Of a DNA stretch of 64,000 nucleotides, positions 38,216-49,600 are shown one piece after another. How positions within the stretch are numbered: position 1 is the stretch's first letter; each line of letters begins with the position of its first letter. Below the pieces are notes generated by a model. The model was not told where the DNA came from, searched no databases, and saw only the letters and a list, made by a program, of their open reading frames with translations. The position numbers and the translations under genes were made by a program. Origin of the DNA: Cristatella mucedo (Eukaryota; Bryozoa; Phylactolaemata; Cristatellidae); NCBI GenBank assembly GCA_009760855.2, contig WPIO01000024.1, positions 201,001 through 265,000 on the forward strand. The letters are read 5' to 3'.

Positions 38216-38683
38216 CTTGCCATCGTTCTGCAAGCCACCGCCGAGCCCGAGGGAGAGGACGTCCCAAAACCCACGACTGCGTAGACGCTGTAAATAAGCA
38301 TTCTTCGAAAATGCACGCCAAAGAGTTACGTAGCTGCTGTAGGCTTGTTAACGAGACTGCCTGAAGTCACCCGCCGTGCCCGCTATTGATAGTGGCACTT
38401 TTTTCCCGCTTCCACTGAATCGGCGTTGCTGTTAGCCGCGCGTGGGGGATTTCGAGCGCTGCGTCGTCATCGCCGTTCGGCGAATTGTGAGCGGCAGGTC
38501 TGAATACACTGCAGGAGTTGCACAGCTACGTGAACTTGCGGATGTCTCGTGGACGTCGTAATACTATGAGCCGGCGTAGTGAACATTAGGCACCCGGGGC
38601 CTCCCGATATTCCACGTAGTGGATGCTTTCGTCCTCAACCTTTCGGTCAGACAATCTCAGCAGCGTTAGTAGTACGCCGAGCT

Positions 38684-38878
<195 letters not shown>

Positions 38879-38949
38879 CCTGACTTAGCTTATATAGGTC
38901 AAGATGGCACCAGCACCGATGTACTACCTATCTTTGCACTAATCACTTT

Positions 38950-39095
38950 AAATATAATATACAACTTGTATAGCGCCCCAAGATATCATAATCTCTATTC
39001 AGGCGCTTTGCACATGTCTCGGGGCTCGAGCACGCGACCTCAGCCAGGCCCTGGTCGGGGCAAGCACCTTAACCGCTGGACCAAACCAGGTTGAC
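38950..39095 (-). mobile_element. SINE S2 copy
   Basis: Reverse complement reads CTGGTTTGGTCCAGCGGTTA, GGGGCTCGAGC-type B-box region reversed, then CAAAGCGCCTGAATAGAGAT. Near full length, opposite in strand to the S2 head 210 bp away. Confidence 0.88.
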
Positions 39096-39949
39096 TTTGA
39101 GCGCTCTGCAACAAGTCAGGTTTTTTCAGCTCCGTCCTGGAATTGAAAAGAGGTAGGAAAAGAATAGCCTGCAGCAATGAGGGTCTCGGCCATGCAGATT
39201 TGGAGAGAAGGATCAGGAGCCACGTCTTTCTGCCGAGAGAGCAAGACCGTAAGGACGTGATAATAAAAGCCGCGGTCGCGACTATCTCGTAGAGAACAAT
39301 GGGACCTAGCGACGAGCCGAGCCGAGCTCAGGCGCTGCCTGCGCTATCAGTAGCCTAAAAGCCAATAAAGCTTGGTCACCCGTGACTGGTTTGGTCTGGG
39401 CTGGCGGGGATTGGGAAGGAGGCGCGGATCCCAGACTGTCTCCCACGGCAGGCACCCAGCCGGCCGGACGTGAACTCCGGCGGTGGCCTAGTCCGGAAGG
39501 AACCTTCAGTTTTCCGAATTATACACATTCTCGCGACTAAAAGAGCGTTCGGTCGATTCATCCCGCCGTGCGGCTGGTAGTAGGCTTCTGGCCGGTCGAT
39601 CTGCATCTGCCTCAGCTCAGCCGTGCCTGGAAGAGAGCGGGCAGTTGAAACGAGGCGGCAGCCTCAGCGGGTGCCCTCTAAACGTCGCCGCCGACCCTCT
39701 GGTCAGGATTACTCGCCATCGCCTGTTAATAGGGGCTCAATATTATTATTTGTTAAAGAAGGCCGGTTTTTTCCAAGAAGCTGAGACAACGAGCTTCCTC
39801 CTCTGTGCTGCAGCAGATCAGGCGTTTCTCAAAGACATGGAGCGGGTGGATCCAACCTCATCTTGTATGTGCGTGTGCGTGCTTGTGGTTTTTGTGCATT
39901 CGAGCGTGGCCTCTTGTGCTTACCGGCCTATTTCGAAGCCATAGAACTA
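39096..39949. other. Spacer, nothing recognised
   Basis: GC-rich 39380-39720; no domain in the frames. Confidence 0.4.
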
Positions 39950-40535
39950 TATACCTGCACTGGCTACCAGTCAAGCAACGGATTGACTTCAAGGTTTTGT
40001 CGCTCACTTTTAGGTCCCTTCCTTCTATGGCTCCAGCCTATCTGTCAGATATACTACCTCATCAGGCCAAGCATCGTGCCACCCGCTTCTCGGAATCCAA
40101 CAGTCTAGAAATACCTCATACAAACCTTAAATCCTTTAGAGACCGTGCATTTAGTTCATATGCTCCCAAAGCCGGGAACTCCCTCCCGACCTGCGTCAGA
40201 ACATCCCCTGACCTGACCACATTTAAAAGGAACCTAAAAACACACCTATTTAGGATAGCATTTACTGGGTCCCTGTGATTCGTCTTTGATGTGCTTATGC
40301 GTGCTGACACTGTGCATGCTGCCACTAACCACATTTGCATGCTGACCCTGTGCATGTCACCCCTAACCATAATATTCATTTCGTTTGTTTTTCAAGCATG
40401 ATTTTACTTACCATTCAATTGCATTTCACTTTACAGCAAATGTAAAGCGCCTAGAGAGAGAGAGAGAGAGAGAGAGATTAAGTTCTCTGAGGGCGCTTTA
40501 TCAAGTGAATTATTATTATTATTATTATTATTATA
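39950..40535 (+). mobile_element. LINE A 3' fragment
   Basis: Starts inside the C-terminal part (TGCACTGGCTACCAGTCAAG) and keeps an open frame to FRIAFTGSL. It ends with the family tail, in which the inner AGAGA has expanded to a (GA)n run (40456-40478), then (ATT)n. Nearly identical to the copy at 42435, so fairly young. Confidence 0.9.
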
Positions 40536-40619
40536 GAACTAGCGAGGCAGCGATCCTTTAACGTTTAACTTATTCCAATCAGCTTTATCTTAAACCGTGT
40601 GAACTTTTTGTTCCTGTAT

Positions 40620-40890
40620 CCTTTGAGTTCTTACGTACGAACGATTCAGTGCATGTCACTAGCAGGAAGTCCTACTAACCGAGGCCCCGAATGTCTTCCT
40701 GTGTGCTTGTGCATGCTTGCCTAAGCACGACACTTGCTTCCTTTTGCATGCCTGTCTAATCATGATACCCTGCATGTCATTAACCCTCGGCTATTGATTT
40801 TTTTGCAGGAATTTCATAGCACTTGTAAAGAGACTTAGTCCTCCCATAGCACCTTACAAACGACCTATTATTTATTATGATTGTTAAAGC
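40620..40890 (+). mobile_element. 3' end of the older LINE A-related subfamily
   Basis: CACTAGCAGGAAGTCCTACT, CATGATACCCTGCATGTC, CTTGTAAAGAGACTTAGTCC and a TATTATTTATTATG tail. Confidence 0.6.
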
Positions 40891-41354
40891 TACGCATTGT
40901 GGCTTCAGCAAGCGTCTATGGTCTTAAAGCATACCAGTGTGAAGAATAGCATGCATACAGATAGATAACTTAATTATCATACTGAAGCTAGGAAAAATAA
41001 ATTCAACATCTACCCTTTGTTAAAGCTTAGTAGCTCAATATAATGCCTACATACTATATATGTATAGACACTCGCCGAACCTCCGATTTTATATTCTGTG
41101 ACTTATTGGTCAGCCTCGATATCAAGAGGTCACGGATCGCGTGTTTTCATCCCAGGATTAAGTTTTTCTTGTCGCGATGTCTTCACATCATTCTTAATTT
41201 TTTTTTATCACATTCCTCCACGTCTTTGGATTACCCTCGAGTGTTCTGCAACCGTTAGCACGGGTCGAATGTAATTGTTAGATCTTTGGCTATTGAGTTG
41301 TAAATATTAGAATCTAAACATTTTTTGCAGGGCATCTGCGACCTTAAACTTATA

Positions 41355-41600
41355 AAACTGATTTATTAAAATGTTACAATGAATATAAACATTAGCCGGT
41401 GGAGCCCTGCCCTGCCGAGGCCGCCGGTGCTAGCCGAAACTCCGGTTCAGGAACAGAGACCACGCGGCTTCCGAACCGGAGATGGCGTCCGATACGCAAA
41501 GCCACCGAAATGCCGTCCGTTCCGTGGGAGCAAGGCCGAGGTCCGCCGGGCAGGCTTCATTATCTGGCCACCAGCTGCTCAGGGCACCGACCACTAAGGG
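41355..41600 (+). repeat. Unknown dispersed repeat R, copy 2
   Basis: Partner of 13320-13500 (same ordered blocks), with an extra insertion of about 40 bp in the middle. Followed closely by a SINE S1. Confidence 0.65.
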
Positions 41601-41647
41601 CCTCACCACCGCCGTCCGGTATCGAGCGGTCAGGAGAGACCGGGCTA

Positions 41648-41829
41648 TGAGCTGTGATGGCACACTAGGTAAGGCGGTTGCTTTCACGACCTCGGTCCCG
41701 AAGTCGTGGGTTCGATTCCTGCGGTGGGCGATTCTTTATCGCCACTGCAAGCGGTGGTGATAGCCGTAAAGGCTCTTCTGTCGCTATAAAAAAGAGGCTG
41801 TTTAATCAGCTAGGATTTTTTTTTTTAAT
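41648..41829 (+). mobile_element. SINE S1 copy, well preserved
   Basis: Best plus-strand S1. A-box region GATGGCACACTAGGTAAGG; a self-complementary CACGACCTCGG/GAAGTCGTGGG arm; B box GGTTCGATTCC; body GCGATTCTTTATCGCCACTG; tail GAGGCTGTTTAATCAGCTAG then a T run. Confidence 0.93.
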
Positions 41830-42434
41830 TCTCAACCTTGTTCCGGGCGGCCACTACCGGGGTATCCGCCCTACGGCACCGTCGCGTCGACGATGCATTT
41901 ATTGTACCCAATCAAGCACAGGACATCGCTGATTTAAGCAAGAAGCAAATTTATTTTGTAGACTTTATTGCTCTAGCCAAATTTTGTGACATATAGGCGA
42001 TTCATTTGATTCCTTCGAATGTGTAGGGAGACGTCGATTTTTATAGGGAAAAGCAGTCTCACAAGGACCGTCCCGGAAGACCAAGGCTGAATGAGTCAAT
42101 CGTCTGTGGATGCATCAACTTCTTCGTGCCTTTAATTTCTCGAGATAATGAATTAATAAATTAGCAAAGTGTCGTTATATTTCTTCCAAAGACTGGTAGC
42201 GACATGTTTCGTGGGTCCTGAAGCCAGGGAGCTCGCTACTGCAGCACCCGCAGCATCTGCTATCTATCCTGCTGCTGCGTGCACTTTCTTTGCAGTCATT
42301 ATTTGCTGTTAGTTCTAAGCTACTCACTTCTTCGACAGCCTTCTCGTTCAAGGGCTCGATTTTTGAACCGCATGAGAAAATGTGCAGATGTGTAGTGCTG
42401 TATCAGGCTTTCGGTTCCAGGAAAGCATGCGCTT

Positions 42435-43025
42435 TCATTGAGCGTCACAGTTGCCACATTACTCCACTTCTCGCCGATCTGCACTGGCTACCAGTCAAGC
42501 AACGGATTGACTTCAAGGTTTTGTCGCTCACTTTTAGGTCCCTTCCTTCTATGGCTCCAGCCTATCTGTCAGATATACTACCCCATCAGGCCAAGCATCG
42601 TACCACCCGCTTTTCGGAATCCAACAGGCTAGAAATACCTCATACAAACCTTAAATCCTTTGGAGACCGTGCATTTAGTTCATATGCTCCCAAAGCCTGG
42701 AACTCCCTCCCGACCTGCGTCAGAACATCCCCTGACCTGACCACATTTAAAAGGAACCTAAAAACACACCTATTTAGGATAGCATTTAGTGGGTCCCTGT
42801 GATTCGTCCTTGATGTGCTTATGCGTGCTGACACTGTGCATGCTGCCACTAACCACATTTGCATGCTGACCCTGTGCATGTCACCCCTAACCATGTTATT
42901 CATTTTGTTTGTTTATCAAGCATGATTTTATTCACCATTCAATTGCATTTTCCTTTGCAGCAAATGTAAAGCGCTAAGTTCTCTGAGGGCTCTTTATTAA
43001 GTGCATTATTATTATTATTATTACC
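42435..43025 (+). mobile_element. LINE A 3' fragment
   Basis: Open from SCHITPLLADLHWLPV to FRIAFSGSL, then the 3' UTR and (ATT)n tail. The stem-loop has lost its AGAAAGAGATT segment. Lies about 450 bp downstream of the aminotransferase stop. Confidence 0.9.
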
Positions 43026-43080
43026 GCGATCTAGCTGCCATTGTGTGAGTTTCAGCGAGGGAGGGCCGAGCTTAGAGCTG

Positions 43081-43278
43081 GTGAGCCGCGATGGCACACT
43101 AGGTGAGGTTCTTGCTCTTCATGACCTTTACGACCTTCACGACCTTCACGGTCCGTGGAGGTCGTGCATTCGAATCCTGCAGTGGACGATCCTTTAGTAT
43201 CACTGCAAGCGGAGGTGATAGCCTTTAAGGCTCTTCTGCTTCTGTACAAAAATGGGCTGTTAAATCAGCTAATACTCG
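43081..43278 (+). mobile_element. SINE S1 with an expanded anticodon-arm repeat
   Basis: Normal S1 ends (GAGCCGCGATGGCACACTAG and GGGCTGTTAAATCAGCTAAT). The central arm has grown by repeats of CACGACCTT (CATGACCTTTACGACCTTCA and so on). Confidence 0.88.
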
Positions 43279-43475
43279 TTTGCCTTTCCCAAGCGGAATT
43301 TCAAGGAGCAGGATTATTGGAGATAAAATAAAGCACCCACTGTTCAGATCAACGTTCATTCCACAGTAGAACATCAGCAGAATAATTGACAAATTTTGAG
43401 CAAATCCTCCGTAAATAATAGTCACCCATTTTTTACGCTTTGCCGTTGCTTGCACAGAATATCCATGACGGATCG

Positions 43476-43613
43476 TTATTCATATCCGACCGCGTTCCCA
43501 GACTGCTTTGTGCTGTGCCTGTGGCTGAAAGAATGGATCCGATTGCACGCCTCGATCATGGTGCTCTCCTTCGGGGCCACAACGATCCTTACATAGCCGG
43601 GATATTGGAAGCA
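43476..43613 (-). CDS. TAT: TAT exon: C-terminus with stop
   Basis: 138 nt after TTTCTAG, starting CFQYPGYVRIVV and including MIEACNRIHSFSHRH before a TAA at 43476-43478. The Arg in YVRIVV is the conserved carboxylate-binding arginine of the fold. The last 12 residues are not conserved. Confidence 0.93.
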   Translation of the reverse strand, partial: CFQYPGYVRIVVAPKESTMIEACNRIHSFSHRHSTKQSGNAVGYE

Positions 43614-46600
43614 CTAGAAACGCACAGATAAGCGAGACACGTGACAGGCACACATGCATTCGCAGCAGTTCTGCTTACGTCTCTTATTCAGTCAGTGCAG
43701 AAATGGCATGGCGCTGCTGCCAATTTCGTTGTAGAAGATAGCCTCGCTTCGGAAGAGGAGCTACGTGGGTGGGACATGCGATACAAAGAGGATATCTCGG
43801 TTCTGCCATAGGGCCCAAGCGGATTCGCTGTGCAGGCCCAGTCAGTTGAAGTAGGGTACGCGTGCTTTCCAGAGAGCGTCGCTGCATGAGTGCTAGCGAG
43901 CAGTGCCCCTTCAGATTGTATCGTGTTCAGACACTTTTTTCCAAGACTGGCGATCGCCGATCGCACCTAGACCCGTAGCCGGTGTACACGCGGCAACGTA
44001 CGGGCTACTCACCACCGATGGCAGGCAGAAAACCGACTCCTCGCTCAGCAGCTTTTCGGCAAACTCCATGTCTGATCGTATGTCTGCGAAGCTGCTGCAG
44101 TCGATACCGATCTGCGCGAGCGACAAGAGCAGCGCTACCGCGTAGTCTTTGCTTACGCCCTCGCTCTCGGCAAACCGTCGCCATCAACGATGGCGCCGTG
44201 CTCGGGCTGAAAGGAGGAGGTCAGCTTCTTACCATCATGAACATGGATGCACGTGGCATGACGGGGCGCAGACCTGGCGCATCGGACAGAATTCTCATGA
44301 CGTGAAGAGCATTTTTCTGAAAGAATTGCAAGGCGAACTATATACTATGCATGCCCTGCTTGCCAGCAACAGTACAGAAGTTTACCAATGGGGTACGCAT
44401 GGGCGTGCTATGTGGAGTGCTCGGCCGCGTGCATATGCAGATCGGCGCGAATGTGGTGTAATGCAGCAGTTGTAACAGTCACCACATAAATGCGTTGACG
44501 CGGAGCTTTAAACGCTTAAAGCTGTACAACTTGTGCAGCATCTGTTGGCCAGACAGGACGATCTGCTTACAGTCTGTCGCAATAGTATCATTTACCCGAA
44601 TACAGCTGCAGAAAAGCCCTCGCGGCTGTCACTACCACTTGCAGTGGGCAATACAGAATTGCTCGCTGCATGGCTTGAACCCACGACATTATTTTTGAAG
44701 TGAGAGCAGCTTAAATAAATAAATACTGGCTGATTTAGCAGCCTCTTTTGTATGGCGGCAGAAGAGCCTTTATGGCTGTCACCACCACTTAAAGCAGCGA
44801 TAAAGGATCGCTCACCACAGGATTCGATCCCACAACCTCGGGACCGAGTTCGTGAAAAGCAACCGTCTTACCCGGTGTGCCATCACGGCTCACCTAGCTT
44901 GTCTCTAGGTTAAGACCAAGGGGTACGGGCTTTCACAAATACACGATAGAATAACTTCGCTGTGCCATAAGTGTCTATGAACCCCCGAAGCTTTGAAATA
45001 GTACGGCTCTAAAAATAGGCATACTCGGCTGTAGAGCTGACGTTGTCATCTATGGAGCAACTAAATTTCACGGGAGAGGCCAAGGAAAATATGCTGGGCC
45101 AAGGCCAAGGCTGAAGGTTTTCTGAGGTCTACTAAGCTTGCCTATAGTTATTAGGCTGGCGTTGTCTTCATTTAATCTCAAGTGGTTAGCTGCCATCAAA
45201 GTGCCATACTCTATATAAATACGCTATATAAATGAATACGCTACGCTATATAAATGAATTGTATAAGTTTTTGTATACTCGATGGGCAATAGGAGCAGCG
45301 AAGCAAATATGAGGTTCCGGTTAAAAATAACGGGACAGTTACTGCAAACTACCTAACAAGTAAATTTCAGTCTGGTTTTAGAACTAATCACTACACAGAG
45401 TCAGCATTGCTTCGTGTGTATTACGACCTTCTCAGGAAGGCAGACTTAGATCAAGTCGCCATGCTTGTATTGCTTGATCTTTTGGGCGCGCTTGACAATA
45501 TTGATCACCACGTCTCACTCGAGCGCCTCTCATCTCGCCTGGGCATCGCTGGCACTCTGCTTCAACGGTTTGGGTCCTAGCTGATGCTGTCCGTGCGAGC
45601 ATATCTGCTTCACCTTTGCTGCTCAGTCCTCCCTCCGATCTGTCATCACTGGTAGATTGCTACAACACGACACTAGCTGACACACTCGACGAGTTTGCAC
45701 CTTTGACAAAGCGCACTGTGCGCCCCCCCCCCCCCGCCCAGACGGCCTATGGTTTACCACAGACATTAAACTAGCCAAGTCTACTAAACGAAAGCTTGAA
45801 AAGGCATACAAAAGATCCGGACTAACTGTCCATCGACAGGCATATGAAGACTACTGTAGGTCGTACCAATCGATCCTAGCTAAGGCTAAGTCTAGCTTCT
45901 ATAGAAACATTGTTGAATCACAGATGCACAATCCAAAAATGCTGATGTCGACAATAAACCATCTCCTCAACCGTTCCCAGGTTAGCTCCTTACCTGATGA
46001 TCCTTGTGATGATCTAGCCGATCGCTTCTCTCGATTCTTTGTGCAGAAGATAGACAAAATCAGGGAATCCATCCCTGCGATGACAACCTTCCCACTAGAA
46101 TGCTGTTCCTCGGTTCCTGGCTGCGCCTCAATGTCTGCATTTAAACAGGTCACTAGTGATGTAGTCCTAAAGCTCGTATCTCAATCAAAGAAGACAACAA
46201 GTCCACTGGACCCTATTCCCACTGTCCTGCTCCTACGTTGCATTGATCTGCTGCTGCCATGCATAACCAACATCATTAATATGTCATTAGCCTCAGGTCA
46301 GGTCCCAGCACCTTTCAAAAAAGCTGTAGTCAGGCCACTTCTCAAGAAAGCTACACTAGACCAAGAGAACTTAAGCAACCACCGCCCAGTCTCCCTTCTA
46401 CCATTCCTATCAAAGACACTGGAACGGGTCGTGGCAGACCAGCTGAACTCGTATATCGAAACCTCACACCTTGCTAGTAAGTTCCAGTCTGGCTTTAGAG
46501 CTAATCACTCCACAGAGTCAGCATTGCTTCGGGTATACAACGACCTACTTAGGAATGCAGACATGGGTAGAGTGTCTCTTCTTGTTTTGCTCGATCTTTC

Positions 46601-49600
46601 GGCAGCTTTTGATACCATCGATCACAAAGTACTTCTAGAGCGCCTCTCATCTCGCCTGGGCATCACTGGCACTGCTCTGCAGTGGTTCAGGTCCTATCTC
46701 AGTGGGAGACTCCAGAGTGTTGACGTGAATGGACAAAGATCATCTGAAGTACCTCTAAAATATGGAGTACCTCAGGGCTCTGTGCTAGGTCCGGTCCTTT
46801 TCACCGTTTATACTCTCCCTCTCGCTGATGTGATTGCCAAGCACAATCTAGGCTTTCACTTCTATGCGGATGACACTCAGTTGTACCTTTGCTTTGATCC
46901 CTCCCAGCCTTCGAGCACCTCAAATTCTCTCAACTCACTTGCTGCATGCATTGATGACATCCGATCATGGATGGCAGCAAATTTTCTAAAACTAAACGAT
47001 GATAAAACTAACTTACTAGTTATGGGCAAACCTAGTGTTATTCAGAAAATGGAAAGGCTGACTTTCAAAATTGGCTCTGCCAGCATATCTCCAGTTGCAT
47101 CAGCTCGAAATCTAGGTGTCATATTCCAAAGCGACCTCTCGTTAGACGACCACATCAGCTCCACAGTCAAATCAGCCTATTTTCAGCTTCATAACATTGC
47201 TAAAATTAGGGCTTGTTTAGATAAGGATACCACGTCCAAGTTGGTCCATGCATTCGTGACATCTCGTCTCGACTTCTGCAACTCACTGCTTACTGGCCTA
47301 CCAGCATGTGCGATCAGGCGATTGCAGCTGGTGCAAAACTCTGCAGCTAGGCTTGTCTGTCGTGAGCGTCGCAGTTGCCACATTACTCCACTTCTCGCCG
47401 ACCTGCACTGGTTACCAGTCAAGCAACGGATTGACTTCAAGGTTTTGTCGCTCACTTTTAGGTCTCTTCATTCTATGGCTCCAGCCTATCTTTCAGAGAT
47501 ACTACCCCATCAGGCAAAGCATCGCTTTTCGGAATCCAACAGTCTAGAAATACCTCGTACAAACCTCAAATCCTTTGGAGACCGTGCATTTAGCTCGTAT
47601 GCTCCCACAGCCTGGAACTCCCTCCCGACCTGCATCAGAACATCCCCTGACCTGACCACATTTAAAAGAAACTTAAAAACATACCTATTTAGGACAGCAT
47701 TTAGTGGGTCCTTGTGATTCGTCCTCGATGTGCTTATGCGTGCTGACACTGTTCATGCTGCCACTAACCACATTTGCATGCTGACCCAGTGCATGTAACC
47801 CCTAACCATGTTATTCATTTTGTTTGTTTTTCAAGCATGATTTTACTTACTATTCTATTGCGTATCACTTTGCAGCAAATGTAAAGCGCCTAGAAAGAGA
47901 TTAAGTTCTCTGAGGGCGCTTTATCAAGTGCAATATTATTAATTTTATTATTAGCTCAGTGTTGGACTCTAGAGTATTGATGTAAACGTATACAAATGAT
48001 CCTAGAGACCACTTAAGTACGGGGTACCTCATTGCTCTGTGCTTGCTCTGCTTCATTTCGCAATGTATTCTCTCCCTCTTGCCGATGAGACGGCGACGAA
48101 CAATCTAGGCTTTTATTTTTATGCAGATGACACACGACTGTACCTATGCCTTGGCCCTGCGAAACCCTCCAGCACTTCAAATCTCTCAACTAGCTTGCTT
48201 CTTGTATTGCTAACATCCGGATATGGATGGCTGCAAATTTTTCAAGTTGAATGATTATAAAAACAACTATTTATGAGCAATCTAGGTGTGACTAAAAAAT
48301 TGGAACGCTGAACAATTAAAATTGGCTCGGCCAGCAAATCTCCTTGAACATCTGCACGAAATCTGGGCGTCGGCTTCCAAAGTGATCGATCGCTCGATTA
48401 TGACTACTAAATCAGGTCCGCAGTTAAACCTGCCTACTTTCAGCTACGTAACGCTGCGAAAATGTGGGGTGGCTTAGACTGGGATACTACATCAGAATTA
48501 GTCAATGCATCTGTGACATCTTGCCTCGACTGGTGTAACTTACTGCTTGCTGGTCTATCGGCCTGCGAAATCAGGCCCTAACAGTTGGTGCAAATATCTG
48601 CAGCTAGGCTTCTGTCGTGAGCGTGCCAGTTGCCACGCCATGCTACTTGTTTCTGACCTACACTGGCTCATCAACTTCAGCACATCGACTTCAAGCTCCT
48701 GCCACTCACTTTTAGGTCCATTTATTCTCGATCTCCAGCCAACGGTCTGAACTACTCTCTCACCAGGCTAGGCTTTGCACCACCCGCTTTTAGGACTCAT
48801 TTCATTCAGCTAGGCCTGGAACTAATCTCAAATCCTTTGGAGACCATGCCTTCAGCTCATATGCTCCCAAAGCATGGAACTCACTCCCAATTGACGTCAC
48901 GACATCTCCTGACCTGATGATATTTAAAAAAGGTAAAACGCACGTTTCCCCAGAATTTGGTGGTTCCTTGTGATTTGTCGTTTGTGTACTTGTATGTGTT
49001 GACACTATGCATACTGCTGCTAACGATATTTACACGTTGACCCTGGGCATGCTACCTCCGACCATATTATCCTTGTTGACATTATGCATGTTAGCACTAA
49101 CCATTTGATCATGCTTCCTTTACAGCATATTCAAAGTGCCTAGAAAGATGTTAATTTTTCAGATGGCGCCATGCAAACACACTACTATTATAATTAAGAT
49201 TTACGACGTCCGGTGTTGCTCATGTGTAGGCGCAGGCCAAACCTAGTTTGAGACCAAGCTCCTAATTGCTAATGCAGTTAGAGCGGAAATGTAATGTATC
49301 CACGTCTGTAACTTCACTGAGCCACAAAGACCTAGTGGGTGTCTTCAGGACAGTTTTCTCTAACGCACTCGCGTAAGCAGCTTTCGGAGCGCATACAGTA
49401 GCTAACAGACTTCAGACCATCCAACTGCGTATCCTGACGAACCTAAAGCGACGGCAGCGTATAAATCTACGACAAAAGTCCGAGTCTTCTTAAGAAATAC
49501 ATGGAATTCCAAAAGCGTGCTGATCTGCATGTGTTAAACAGTTTTGATTGGTTTTCATAAGGTAATTAAATTTATTAGTTTCATCTGGCAAATGAGAGAG

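Larger units (their letters stand above)
45335..49195 (+). mobile_element. Older LINE A copy, split by a younger LINE A
   Basis: The left part (45335-45577) covers [20 protein letters not shown] to RLGIAGTLLQRFGS. The right part (from 47957) picks up exactly where that stops (LSVGL, GVPHCSVLA, FYFYADDTRLYLC) and runs to a decayed 3' end near 49190. Many stops. The gap is filled by the copy at 45583-47951. Confidence 0.88.

Noticed and set aside
41648-41730. tRNA gene with A and B boxes
   Set aside because: It is the head of a repeated SINE (S1); no acceptor stem pairing and the same head recurs at several loci.
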